DNA from: Clostridia bacterium
Lineage (GTDB): Bacteria > Bacillota > Clostridia > Christensenellales > Aristaeellaceae
Direction: 5' to 3'
NCBI GenBank assembly: GCA_017484085.1
Contig: JAFUTW010000048.1
Location: forward strand, 23,769 to 87,768
Length of the DNA: 64,000 nucleotides
Each line of letters begins with the position of its first letter. The stretch's first letter is position 1. Below, piece after piece: positions 41,995 to 49,785 of the stretch. The translations under genes were made by a program, and so were the position numbers. The notes under the pieces were generated by a model. That model made no database searches. It saw only the letters and a program-made list of their open reading frames with translations, and was not told where the DNA came from.

Positions 41995-42828
41995 ATGAAA
42001 AAGAGACAGAAAACCGTTTCCTTCTTCCTGCACTTCCTCATGATCTTCATCGTCGCGCTGTGCCTCTTCCCCGTCCTGTGGATGTGCGTCATCTCCATCA
42101 AGACGGTCGGTGAGAGCATCACGGGCTTCAACGCGCTCAAGGTCATCACCCCCACGCTGGCCAACTACCGCCGGCTGTGGGAGCTCATTCCGGTGTGGCA
42201 GAACGCCTTCAACAGCATCTTCACCACCCTCATCGGAACCATTACCACGCTGTTTTTCTGCGCGCTGGCCGGATTCGCCTTCGCGAAGTACCACTTCCCC
42301 GGCCGCAATGCGCTGTTCTACTTTGTCATCGCCACCATGATGGTCAGCGCCGAGGCCGGCGCCATCCCCCTGTTCGTCATCATGCGCAGGGTCGGAATGA
42401 TCGACAGCCTGTGGTCGCTGATCGTCCCCCGCATGGCGACGGCCGTCGGCATCTTCTACCTGCGCCAATACATGCTGGCCGTCCCCGATGAGATCATCGA
42501 TGCCGCGCGCATCGACGGCTGCAGCGAGTTCGGCATCTTCTGGCGCGTCGTGGTCCCCATCGTCCAGCCCGCTCTGGCCTCCTGGGCCTCCCTTACGCTG
42601 ATCGCCCGCTGGAACGACTTCTTCTGGCCCATCCTGTTCCTGCGCGCCAACGCCAAGCACACGCTGATGGTCTCCGTCGCCCAGCTGCCCGTTTCCGACG
42701 GCCTTTCCACCCCGTGGCAGGTCGTCCTGGCCGGCACGACGCTGGTCATCGTCCCCAGCATCCTCATCTACCTCATCCTCCAGCTCGCGCAGAAATCCGG
42801 GCTGACCGAGGGGTCAGTGAAAGGATAA
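41995..42828 (+). CDS. Carbohydrate ABC transporter permease 2
   Basis: 277 aa, MalG/LacG-like, with six membrane segments. The EAA loop is IIDAARIDGCSEFGIFWRVV, and WNDFFWPILF precedes the last helices. It starts 14 bases after permease 1. A terminator at 42849 ends the operon. This completes the importer except for the ATPase. Confidence 0.93.
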   Translation: MKKRQKTVSFFLHFLMIFIVALCLFPVLWMCVISIKTVGESITGFNALKVITPTLANYRRLWELIPVWQNAFNSIFTTLIGTITTLFFCALAGFAFAKYHFPGRNALFYFVIATMMVSAEAGAIPLFVIMRRVGMIDSLWSLIVPRMATAVGIFYLRQYMLAVPDEIIDAARIDGCSEFGIFWRVVVPIVQPALASWASLTLIARWNDFFWPILFLRANAKHTLMVSVAQLPVSDGLSTPWQVVLAGTTLVIVPSILIYLILQLAQKSGLTEGSVKG

Positions 42829-42848
42829 AGAAGGTAAAGTATATCAGA

Positions 42849-42887
42849 AGCCCTTCCGGTATCACGCGGCCGGAAGGGCTTTTTCTG
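42849..42887 (+). terminator. Terminator of the carbohydrate importer operon
   Basis: Eleven-base arms AGCCCTTCCGG / CCGGAAGGGCT with a 10-base loop, then TTTTCTGTCTTT. It separates this operon from the convergent accessory block. Confidence 0.88.
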
Positions 42888-42901
42888 TCTTTGCGTACTT
42901 T

Positions 42902-44764
42902 TCATGTCCGTACGATCAAGGTTTTCTGCAGGCTGGTATAGGGGTCTTTACATCGTCTGATCACTTTGATTCTTCCCGCCTGTATGAGGCTATTGATCCT
43001 CAGTTGATATAAGAAAGATCCAATATTGATATTCATTTTATAAAAAGACTCCATCGTCTTCTCGATACTCGTTGGCTTTTCGGGTATACAGCGAAGGATC
43101 AGTTCGTCAAAAAACTCCTCATTAACGCTGATCAACTGGCCTCCGATTACCGTACGCAGCGGTGCGTTTTCCTTTTTCAGTTTCTCCCAATGTTTAGCAT
43201 ACAATTTGATCTCGCCCTGTGTCAGGACTTGAGGATGCTCTATCGCTGATTGAATCTCCCGAAATCCGGCATCTGCCCATGATTTACCAAGTTCCCATGT
43301 TCTGTTCCAGTGTATCCTGTCCGGCAGTCTTGCAGCATACACCTTCCCCTTATAACCTTTGAGCAGTGTGCACAGATAGAGAAGGCCGCACATTTCCTTC
43401 GGGCTTTCGCTGTACCAGATGCGTATCGTCCTTTTCGTGTCCATCCACTCGCTGAGATCTTCCCAGTGGTTCCGGCATCCGTATTCATAGTATTCGTCAT
43501 CAGTCAGATCGGCGCTGTCCACACTCAACGAAGCAATGACCCTTCCCGTTTCAATGATACGGTCATCATTCTCCTCATCCCGGCTGATATCCCCGATTTC
43601 AAGCAGCATATTATAAACCGTGACAACACTGTACTTGAACTCCTCCAAGTGGCGTACAAGCATTCCATAAAGCAAATCCGAAAACGTAACTTCAAGTATG
43701 AGTTCATCATAATGCTGCTCGCACCATTCTTGCCGCTTTTTCATCCATCGCTTCATCGCTTGTAGTTTCTCTTGGATCTGTGCCTCTCTGTCATCCATCG
43801 CTGCTGCCCCCCACTTTACATATAACCGTGACGCTTTATACTTCTTTTCCTGCCTGTCAAAGCATTCCGCAATAAGTACCTTCTGCCCTCCGCTGAGGGT
43901 CAGGGTGATTTCGGCTTGGCGGTATAAACACCCGTTGATCAGAAACGATTGATCGCCAAAGGTGATATCCTCGATCCGCCTCCCCACCACATCTGTGCCG
44001 AACAAGCCGTTCCGCTCTGCACATACCTGGTCTTTCATGCTGTCATCGATCAGGATATGAACTTCGTCCGTCACAACGAGCATCCTGCCGCCACACAGAA
44101 GGCCGATCGGCGCATCAAACGCCGTGAATCCGTTTTCTCTGCGGATTTCCTTCGGATCACCAAAGTAACAGACTTTTTCTATCCTTTCTCCCAGCGCAGG
44201 CAGCCATGTATCAATCCCGCAGATGCTTTTCCCCTCCGAAAGCGCCTCATAGATCCTGTACTCGGCATAGCAGGTGTTTGAAGCCTCATATTCGCCTTCA
44301 CATCTATAAAAGCTCTCCGCCGTCCAGATTCCTTCCAACTCCTTTTTGAATTCTTCCCTGGAGTCTGAAAAGTCCGCATCCAGTGCAAGTTTCATGGCCG
44401 GGATTTCTTCCGGGCAGTACATATAGTGCAGTCTTCCCGCCATCGAAGGCCCGAAGCGCTTCCTGTCCAGCCCGTTGTCAATCAGCAATTGGATCAGCCG
44501 AACGGCTTCACTCTTGGCATTGAGCGGACAGACTTCACATTCATCCTGGTCTTTGTCGCACTCGTCACATTCTGCAGACATGCACGGCCAGTCATTGAAA
44601 ATGGAAACCATCATATTTCCTTCAAAGCATCTCTGCGGAGGATCACCATCAGCCTCCGCATTGACATTCGCGCCTGCATCAATCAGTGATTGAATGCGGC
44701 CATAATCAAGCGGCATCTGCCTGCAGGCTTTAATCAGCTGCAGATCCAGTTCGGTGTATGCCAT
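42902..44764 (-). CDS. Ankyrin-like protein fused to a DUF1835/DUF3658-like C-terminal region
   Basis: 620 aa from the ATG at 44764, behind GGAGGGG. The N-terminus (about 1-40) looks like an ankyrin repeat: DYGRIQSLIDAGANVNAEAD. A Cys-rich patch with six cysteines follows at about 61-80 (CMSAECDECDKDQDECEVCP). A middle beta-rich part (about 190-320) is unrecognised. The last 270 residues match DUF1835/DUF3658 proteins of gut Bacillota: LEVTFSDLLYGML near 355, IRIWYSESPKEMCGLLYL and ENAPLRTVIGGQLISVNEEF. Function unknown. Such a fusion is unusual and suggests a sensor or effector with several modules. Confidence 0.7.
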   Translation of the reverse strand: MAYTELDLQLIKACRQMPLDYGRIQSLIDAGANVNAEADGDPPQRCFEGNMMVSIFNDWPCMSAECDECDKDQDECEVCPLNAKSEAVRLIQLLIDNGLDRKRFGPSMAGRLHYMYCPEEIPAMKLALDADFSDSREEFKKELEGIWTAESFYRCEGEYEASNTCYAEYRIYEALSEGKSICGIDTWLPALGERIEKVCYFGDPKEIRRENGFTAFDAPIGLLCGGRMLVVTDEVHILIDDSMKDQVCAERNGLFGTDVVGRRIEDITFGDQSFLINGCLYRQAEITLTLSGGQKVLIAECFDRQEKKYKASRLYVKWGAAAMDDREAQIQEKLQAMKRWMKKRQEWCEQHYDELILEVTFSDLLYGMLVRHLEEFKYSVVTVYNMLLEIGDISRDEENDDRIIETGRVIASLSVDSADLTDDEYYEYGCRNHWEDLSEWMDTKRTIRIWYSESPKEMCGLLYLCTLLKGYKGKVYAARLPDRIHWNRTWELGKSWADAGFREIQSAIEHPQVLTQGEIKLYAKHWEKLKKENAPLRTVIGGQLISVNEEFFDELILRCIPEKPTSIEKTMESFYKMNINIGSFLYQLRINSLIQAGRIKVIRRCKDPYTSLQKTLIVRT

Positions 44765-44780
44765 GCATTTTCCCCTCCGT

Positions 44781-44880
44781 TTACGGTCCCTGAAAAGAAA
44801 TATAAGGGTAGTCCGGGCCGCTCTCCAGCATGTCATTCATGTACTGTACAAAGCGCTTGTAGTACTCAATGGCCGTTTCA
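44781..44880 (-). pseudogene. Orphan C-terminal coding fragment
   Basis: In the gap between two genes, a frame shifted relative to the upstream gene encodes ETAIEYYKRFVQYMNDML and then ESGPDYPYISFQGP before a TAA at 44781. It has no start and no ribosome site of its own. It looks like the tail of a lost ankyrin or immunity-type gene. Confidence 0.3.
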
Positions 44881-44881
44881 C

Positions 44882-45613
44882 TTAATAATGGCCTATTTCT
44901 TCGCCCGTTTCAGCATTATAAATATGCAGCGTGTAGCATTCTTGTCTTTCTGTGGCTTCCAGAAACGGCCCAAAGTCCCATTCCAGCTTTTCGATCTCCT
45001 TCAGTTCGTCGATTTCATGCCCTTCGTTCATAAAGACGGGGCAAACTCCACTGTATAGTATTCCGCCAAATGCGGAAAGCATCAAAAAACATGGTATAAG
45101 CGTCTCAAGCTGGTATGGTTCATGTCCCATCTTATAGTTGATATAGCTGTATAAGTCTTCTCCTCTGGCTTCTACAGAGATACACGGATTTCCGCCGTGC
45201 TCGAGCAACAGCCTTAAAAAACGGGCATTCAGATCATGTACGGGAGCAGTATACTGGCATTCCCAAATCGGATTGTCTTCATCCACTATATGATTGGGAT
45301 CAAGCCCGGCCTCTAACAGCAGTTTCAGTCTGTTTACCAAGTCGCATACTCTTGCTTCCGCGAATTCATCCACACCAAACAAATCATCCGAAAAAGGGAT
45401 ATTCCTTTCATTTATGCTATCGTAATCTGACAGAAATTCCAGAGAAAGCCACGTTAAGTCATCCTGTGACAACCCCTTTAAGCAGTTCTTGGCACTTTCC
45501 GGGCGAAGCCATTTTTCTTTAAGCACATTCAAGGCTTCCGCCGCTTGATGGCTTGGTTCAAACACAGTCACATCTCCCTGCTCCATGGTGTCTGAAAAGG
45601 TTTGCATAATCAT
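44882..45613 (-). CDS. Ankyrin-like protein, paralogue A
   Basis: 243 aa. It has one clear ankyrin-like hairpin: LKLLLEAGLDPN and FLRLLLEHGGNPCIS, and ends with YTLHIYNAETGEEIGHY. The same layout is found in the gene at 45678, where LLDYGLDPN and LLMHGGNPNLE fall at the same places, so the two are tandem duplicates that have diverged. No signal peptide. The start is uncertain: ATG at 45613 or 45607, with a poor ribosome site. Function unknown. Confidence 0.65.
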   Translation of the reverse strand: MIMQTFSDTMEQGDVTVFEPSHQAAEALNVLKEKWLRPESAKNCLKGLSQDDLTWLSLEFLSDYDSINERNIPFSDDLFGVDEFAEARVCDLVNRLKLLLEAGLDPNHIVDEDNPIWECQYTAPVHDLNARFLRLLLEHGGNPCISVEARGEDLYSYINYKMGHEPYQLETLIPCFLMLSAFGGILYSGVCPVFMNEGHEIDELKEIEKLEWDFGPFLEATERQECYTLHIYNAETGEEIGHY

Positions 45614-45677
45614 TTACTCTATGACAGAATCTGTCTATCTTTCGCATTTCTGCAATTAAGTTTGTTAATCTTTACAG

Positions 45678-46400
45678 CTACAATCTTGCGACTCTCATTT
45701 TTGTTTTCTTATCAAGAATGTATAGCTGCCCTCCGTTTTTAATCTCATAGGAATAATCTCTGTGATTACGAAGTGACGAAAGGGCAAAACCATTTATTGA
45801 GCATAACGGGCTGCTTCCGTTAACAGATCTACCGTTAAACCCTGCGAGAACCAGCCAGTAGTGGACAAGAGCGTCAAAAGAAGAATCTTTGATATTCTCA
45901 CGCTCGTATACCTCCCACTCGACTGCATCGGTAATCTTATCTATAAGTGTTACATAATCAAGTTCAAGATTCGGATTACCGCCATGCATCAAGAGCACAT
46001 ATAATGTATCGGCCGCCTGATAGCCATTGTCAATAGGCCACAGTTCCTCCATTATGTTCCAGCAGTCAGAGATACGGCCATCATCACTCTTCTCAATGAA
46101 GCGCTTATTGGGGTCGAGTCCATAGTCCAGCAGAACTTCCAAAGCCTCTTTTACATGGCTGTCCTCATAGCCAGGAACGGTTTCTCCATATCTCGAAGCG
46201 GATATATCGACTATTCTTTTCGGTCGCAGGTCCATACACTCTTGTACATAATCTATAGCCGCGCGATTGATATGCTCCGGTTTAAAAATGCCCGTTTCCA
46301 ACTCTTTTCTGAGTATCTCTTTATCAAAGTTTTTCGTAAACAGAAGGTTGAAAAGCACCTCTGATTCTCTGCTCATTTTTTCTTTTAGCCATGAAAACAA
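45678..46400 (-). CDS. Ankyrin-like protein, paralogue B
   Basis: 240 aa. The start is a TTG at 46400 (FSWLKEKMSRESE), with AGGG seven bases upstream, or an ATG a few codons later. It shares with paralogue A the GLDPN and HGGNP blocks and an ending QLYILDKKTKMRVARL against LHIYNAETGEEIGHY. No membrane segment. It is preceded by a short remnant region. Confidence 0.65.
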   Translation of the reverse strand: MFSWLKEKMSRESEVLFNLLFTKNFDKEILRKELETGIFKPEHINRAAIDYVQECMDLRPKRIVDISASRYGETVPGYEDSHVKEALEVLLDYGLDPNKRFIEKSDDGRISDCWNIMEELWPIDNGYQAADTLYVLLMHGGNPNLELDYVTLIDKITDAVEWEVYERENIKDSSFDALVHYWLVLAGFNGRSVNGSSPLCSINGFALSSLRNHRDYSYEIKNGGQLYILDKKTKMRVARL

Positions 46401-46474
46401 CCTGTTTCCCTGCTTTCTAATCGTTTCCTACTGCCGGACTATATTGATCCATCGCTTCCACTTCCTGCAGTTGA

Positions 46475-46668
46475 TCATTTGCTTCCATCGTCCATCCTAA
46501 AATAAGCCTGATATGGTTCTTCCGTCAGCCCGACATTGTTGAATACCTGTCATTCATTACTGCGTTCAGATCAATACAATCTTGAACAAGTTCCCGCATT
46601 CTCGCATAATCCGGCGGAAAGGAATGAAAAGCTGCCTGGAACGCTTTTTGTTGTACTGTATAATGCAT
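46475..46668 (-). pseudogene. Frameshifted remnant of an ankyrin-like gene
   Basis: A 47-codon reading frame starts at ATG 46668 behind AGGACG. It reads QQKAFQAAFHSFPPDYARMR, then ELVQDCIDLNAV, and resembles the N-terminus of the 620-aa fusion gene (DLQLIKACRQMPLDYGRIQS). It ends early at 46525, but the +1 frame continues as NVGLTEEPYQAYFRMDDGSK to 46475. The pattern suggests a decayed copy. A 23-codon frame at 46417-46488 (MEANDQLQEVEAMDQYSPAV) lies just beyond. The 46401-46737 gap holds nothing else I can support. Confidence 0.45.
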
Positions 46669-46737
46669 CGTCCTGTCCCCCTTTTACAGAAAGAATACCA
46701 GAAACCGGTCCGCATTTGGTCGTTTTCAAATCGACAA

Positions 46738-47349
46738 TTACCGTCCGTCCAGCGTCCGCTCTCCGAACAGCACCAGCATGGTGTTGATGTCCATGATGTT
46801 GTAATATCGCTTGCGGAAGAAATACTCCAGAATCAAATCCTTCCGGATAGATCGTGAAAAGCTGAAACCGGCCCGTCCGATCAGATCCTGTGCCTCCTCA
46901 AAATCCAGATGGAGTCCCAGTGCCAGCGACATAGCTGTATTCTTAGACAGGCTGTAATCGGGCTTTGTGGCGATCTTGGAAAACAGCTTGCGGTCCACGT
47001 GCGCCGCTTTATAAACCTCCGTTTCGGTATAGCCTTTCTCGCGGATGAGCATCTGCATTCTCTTGGAAAAGCTTTCAGTCTTTCTTTTCTCCTCCGCAGC
47101 CCTGAAGCGGTCCAGCTCTTTGAAAACCGCCTCCATCTGTTCCGGTGAAGCAGGAAACCCGGCGCTCTCCTGTACAGGCTTGAAGCCCCCTTCTGACAGC
47201 ATGTCCGCACTGAGCGAATACTGTATGCCGCTGTCGCTCTTCCTGTTCTCCCGCACAAAGGCATCGATATCCAGGGCCAGCGGCCGCTTGCTTTTACGGC
47301 TCAGTTTATACCGCAGTTCATAAAGCCTGCGGATCATGTTTTTCTTCAT
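46738..47349 (-). CDS. HTH-like protein of unknown function
   Basis: 203 aa. The C-terminal half has a helix-turn-helix-like layout: MLIREKGYTETEVYKAAHVD, RKLFSKIATKPDYSLSKNTA and MSLALGLHLDFEEAQDLIGR. The pattern is common in gut Bacillota and often lies beside macro-domain or phage-defence-type genes, but no function is agreed. The N-terminus is basic (MKKNMIRRLYELRYKLSRKS). It is the most upstream gene of the block and may control the others. It has its own promoter. Confidence 0.65.
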   Translation of the reverse strand: MKKNMIRRLYELRYKLSRKSKRPLALDIDAFVRENRKSDSGIQYSLSADMLSEGGFKPVQESAGFPASPEQMEAVFKELDRFRAAEEKRKTESFSKRMQMLIREKGYTETEVYKAAHVDRKLFSKIATKPDYSLSKNTAMSLALGLHLDFEEAQDLIGRAGFSFSRSIRKDLILEYFFRKRYYNIMDINTMLVLFGERTLDGR

Positions 47350-47372
47350 CGTCCGATCCCACCTTTTCTTAT

Positions 47373-47401
47373 ATCATATCCTGCTTTACCGAAGATTACA
47401 A
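47373..47401 (-). promoter_or_regulatory. Promoter of the HTH-like gene
   Basis: TTGTAA and TATGAT are separated by 17 bases on the minus strand, about 25 bases before the start codon. Confidence 0.6.
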
Positions 47402-47420
47402 GGAATCAGCAGTATAAGCA

Positions 47421-47463
47421 AAACCGGCTGCACAGGTGCTGTTGCACCCCATGCAGCCGGTTT
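47421..47463 (-). terminator. Terminator of the MacB-type export operon
   Basis: Arms AAACCGGCTGCA / TGCAGCCGGTTT around a 19-base loop, followed on the minus strand by TGCTT. A T run also follows on the plus strand. Confidence 0.8.
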
Positions 47464-47471
47464 TTGCTTGT

Positions 47472-48464
47472 TTATTCCTCGTCCGTCACAGTTACCGTGA
47501 GTCCGATGGGCAGCATCCCTTCCTCCGAAGGAATAAGCTCCACCGTCAGCGCGGCGTCGCTGGTGTCGTGCAGGACGCGCGAGACGGTCGCGTCATGGAG
47601 CGTCTCATGCGGATCATCCGCGCGGTAGTAACGCAGCACCGCGCCCTTTTGGAAGACCTCCGTATCCTCCGATTCCGCCGGAACCGACAGGATCGTGCGG
47701 GTGGCGACGCGCAGCAGCACGTCGTCCTCCGCCACGCTGCCGCCTTTGGCGGTCAGCACCTCTGTCACCACGCCGTCCTGCGGCACAGTCACGATGCTCT
47801 CGTCGCTGGAAGCCGCAGTCCACAGCAGCTGCCCGCGGGTGACGCTGTCGCCTTCGGCGACGAGAAGTTCCCGCAGCTTTCCCGTTCCGCTGCAGGCGAT
47901 CAGGGAGGAGGCCTGCACCGCGCCGCTGCCGACGCAGCTGTCCTCCGCATATGAAGCCTTGCGGTAGAGCCGGACCGTCTCACCGATGAACAGCTCGCCC
48001 CCGGTGATCTCCACGTGATACCTGTCGCCGTCGATCGTCGTCACACGCCCAACCGCCTGATGCTCTCCGTCCGCCGTGCAGCGCGCATACAGGGTTTCAC
48101 CACTGTGCACCAGGGTATTCTCCTGCAGGCGCGGCGCGCCTTCGGTGGAGGCGTCGATGTCATAGGCTGCAATCGGGTCGATCTCCAGCACGGTGCCGGT
48201 GATCTCATCCCCCGGGTCGGCATGGACAGCCTCGACAGTGCCGTCCGCAGGCGCGAAGACGCGCGTCAGGCGGATGCTCCCCACTTCTTCGCCTGCATGG
48301 ACCGCGTCGCCCCTCTCCGGCGTAAAGCGTTCCAGCACACCGTCCGCCGGCGCTTCCACATCGACGACGTCCGCCTCTTTCACCTTTCCGGTCCACGTAT
48401 CCGCCCGGCCGATGCCCGGCAGGCAGGCCAGAAGCAGCGCAAGCGCTGCCAATCTTCGTTTCAT
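47472..48464 (-). CDS. HlyD-like adaptor, last gene of the export operon
   Basis: 330 aa. A signal peptide is followed by the mature start at about DTWTG. Biotinyl-lipoyl-like barrel parts, for example PADGVLERFTPERGDAVHAG and FAPADGTVEAVHADPGDE, support a membrane-fusion role. The middle GETLYARC aligns with the same region of the gene at 48494. It starts 29 bases after that gene. Two such proteins in one operon are unusual. Confidence 0.8.
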   Translation of the reverse strand: MKRRLAALALLLACLPGIGRADTWTGKVKEADVVDVEAPADGVLERFTPERGDAVHAGEEVGSIRLTRVFAPADGTVEAVHADPGDEITGTVLEIDPIAAYDIDASTEGAPRLQENTLVHSGETLYARCTADGEHQAVGRVTTIDGDRYHVEITGGELFIGETVRLYRKASYAEDSCVGSGAVQASSLIACSGTGKLRELLVAEGDSVTRGQLLWTAASSDESIVTVPQDGVVTEVLTAKGGSVAEDDVLLRVATRTILSVPAESEDTEVFQKGAVLRYYRADDPHETLHDATVSRVLHDTSDAALTVELIPSEEGMLPIGLTVTVTDEE

Positions 48465-48493
48465 GCTGTTTCCCTCATCCGGGTGCCGGAAGA

Positions 48494-49741
48494 TCAGTTG
48501 GAACCGTCCTGCTGCCGGCGGCCGCCGTGCTCGCCGCCTTCAGGCATCCCGCCTTCCGGGAAGCCCTCCGGGCGCTCCCCGCGTGCGGGGCGTTCCGCTT
48601 CATCCTTATCCTCTTCCGGCTCTGCTTCCTCCGCTTCGTCAGGCTCTTCCTCTTCCGCGGGTTCTTCAGCGGCCGCCGTCTCCGCCTCCATCGTCTCCAC
48701 GATGACACTCATGCCGTAGCGGACGGCATCGTCAGGCGTAAAGTCGATGAGCGCACGGTACGTCACCTCGCCGGAGGTGCCGGTGCTGGCCACACCGGAG
48801 ATCAGCTTCACAGTGCCTTCGTACGTCTTGCTCTCGTCGGCCGCCAGCTCGATGTGCACGTTGTCGCCCGCAGCGATCTCGCCCAGGCTGTCTTCCGGCA
48901 CTTCGGCAGCGATGCGCATTGCAGCCCGGTCATAGAGCACGGCGACGACGCTGTCCTTGGCCACCTGCGCGCCCTGCTCGGCCTTCAGTTCCGCAATGAC
49001 GCCGCGGCTCCCGGCTGCGATCTCCGCGCCGGTCATCTCGTAAGCGTCGAATTCGCCCGTCAGCGTCTCCAGCAGCAGGTCGCCCTTTTTAACGCTCTGA
49101 CCGTCCTCTACGGCGATGCGCACGATGCTGCCGCCGGCCGTCACCGCCGTGGGATTCTGGCGGCTGATGGTGCCGCTGCCCACGTGCTTACTGTTGCTGT
49201 GTCCCTTGTCGCGGTAGAGTTCCACCGCGTCGCCCGGGATGAAGTTGCCCTCTTCGATCTCCACCGTGAAGGCCGTCCCGTCAACGGCGGTGATCCTGCC
49301 CGTGCCGTTGCGGCTGGTATTACTCTTGCAGCGCACGTAGAGCGTCTCGCCGACATGCACAAACTTGGAGGAGGCGGAGTTGTAGGCGTTTTCCGTCGTC
49401 GCCTCCGCCTTGAATGCGGAGCTGCCCTCGATGTAGAGCACCGCACCGTAGCGGCCTGCCACCGTCTCCGCCGCGTCGCCCGGCTCGCCGAAGATGCCCG
49501 TCACGATGCCGTCTTCATCCGCGTAAACCTTGGTGGTGCGCAGCTCCAGCAGCACATCCTCCGGCTCCACTTCCTGGCCGACCTCGCCCACCACGCGGGC
49601 GACCGTGCCGCCGATCGGGGCGTAAACCTCCACCGTTTCTTTGGCTTCCACCTTGCCGTCCATGGACAGCGTATCCGCGGCTGCCAGCGCCGCAAACAGG
49701 CACAGCGCCGCCGTGAGGATCGCGAGCGTCTTTCTTTTCAT
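48494..49741 (-). CDS. HlyD-like adaptor with acidic low-complexity tail
   Basis: 415 aa. Signal peptide residues 1-22, then VYAPIGGTVARVVGEVGQEV, a barrel-sandwich half. GETLYVRC and VELYRDKGHSNS match its neighbour. The last 60 residues are acidic and Gly/Arg rich (EEPAEEEEPDEAEEAEPEED). It lies after the permease gene by 44 bases. Confidence 0.82.
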   Translation of the reverse strand: MKRKTLAILTAALCLFAALAAADTLSMDGKVEAKETVEVYAPIGGTVARVVGEVGQEVEPEDVLLELRTTKVYADEDGIVTGIFGEPGDAAETVAGRYGAVLYIEGSSAFKAEATTENAYNSASSKFVHVGETLYVRCKSNTSRNGTGRITAVDGTAFTVEIEEGNFIPGDAVELYRDKGHSNSKHVGSGTISRQNPTAVTAGGSIVRIAVEDGQSVKKGDLLLETLTGEFDAYEMTGAEIAAGSRGVIAELKAEQGAQVAKDSVVAVLYDRAAMRIAAEVPEDSLGEIAAGDNVHIELAADESKTYEGTVKLISGVASTGTSGEVTYRALIDFTPDDAVRYGMSVIVETMEAETAAAEEPAEEEEPDEAEEAEPEEDKDEAERPARGERPEGFPEGGMPEGGEHGGRRQQDGSN

Positions 49742-49785
49742 GGTTCGTCTCCTCTCTTAATAAGCATCTGTGGGATGCAGAAGGT

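Larger units (their letters stand above)
42902..47401 (-). other. AT-richer accessory block (possible acquired island)
   Basis: From the terminator of the sugar operon to the promoter of the HTH-like gene, the sequence is visibly richer in A+T than both flanks. It holds four minus-strand genes and two remnants, mostly ankyrin-like. No integrase, transposase or att site was seen, so transfer is inferred from base composition and gene content only. Confidence 0.5.

Noticed and set aside
42902-47401. Prophage or transposon
   Set aside because: No integrase, transposase, phage structural gene or flanking repeats were recognised.
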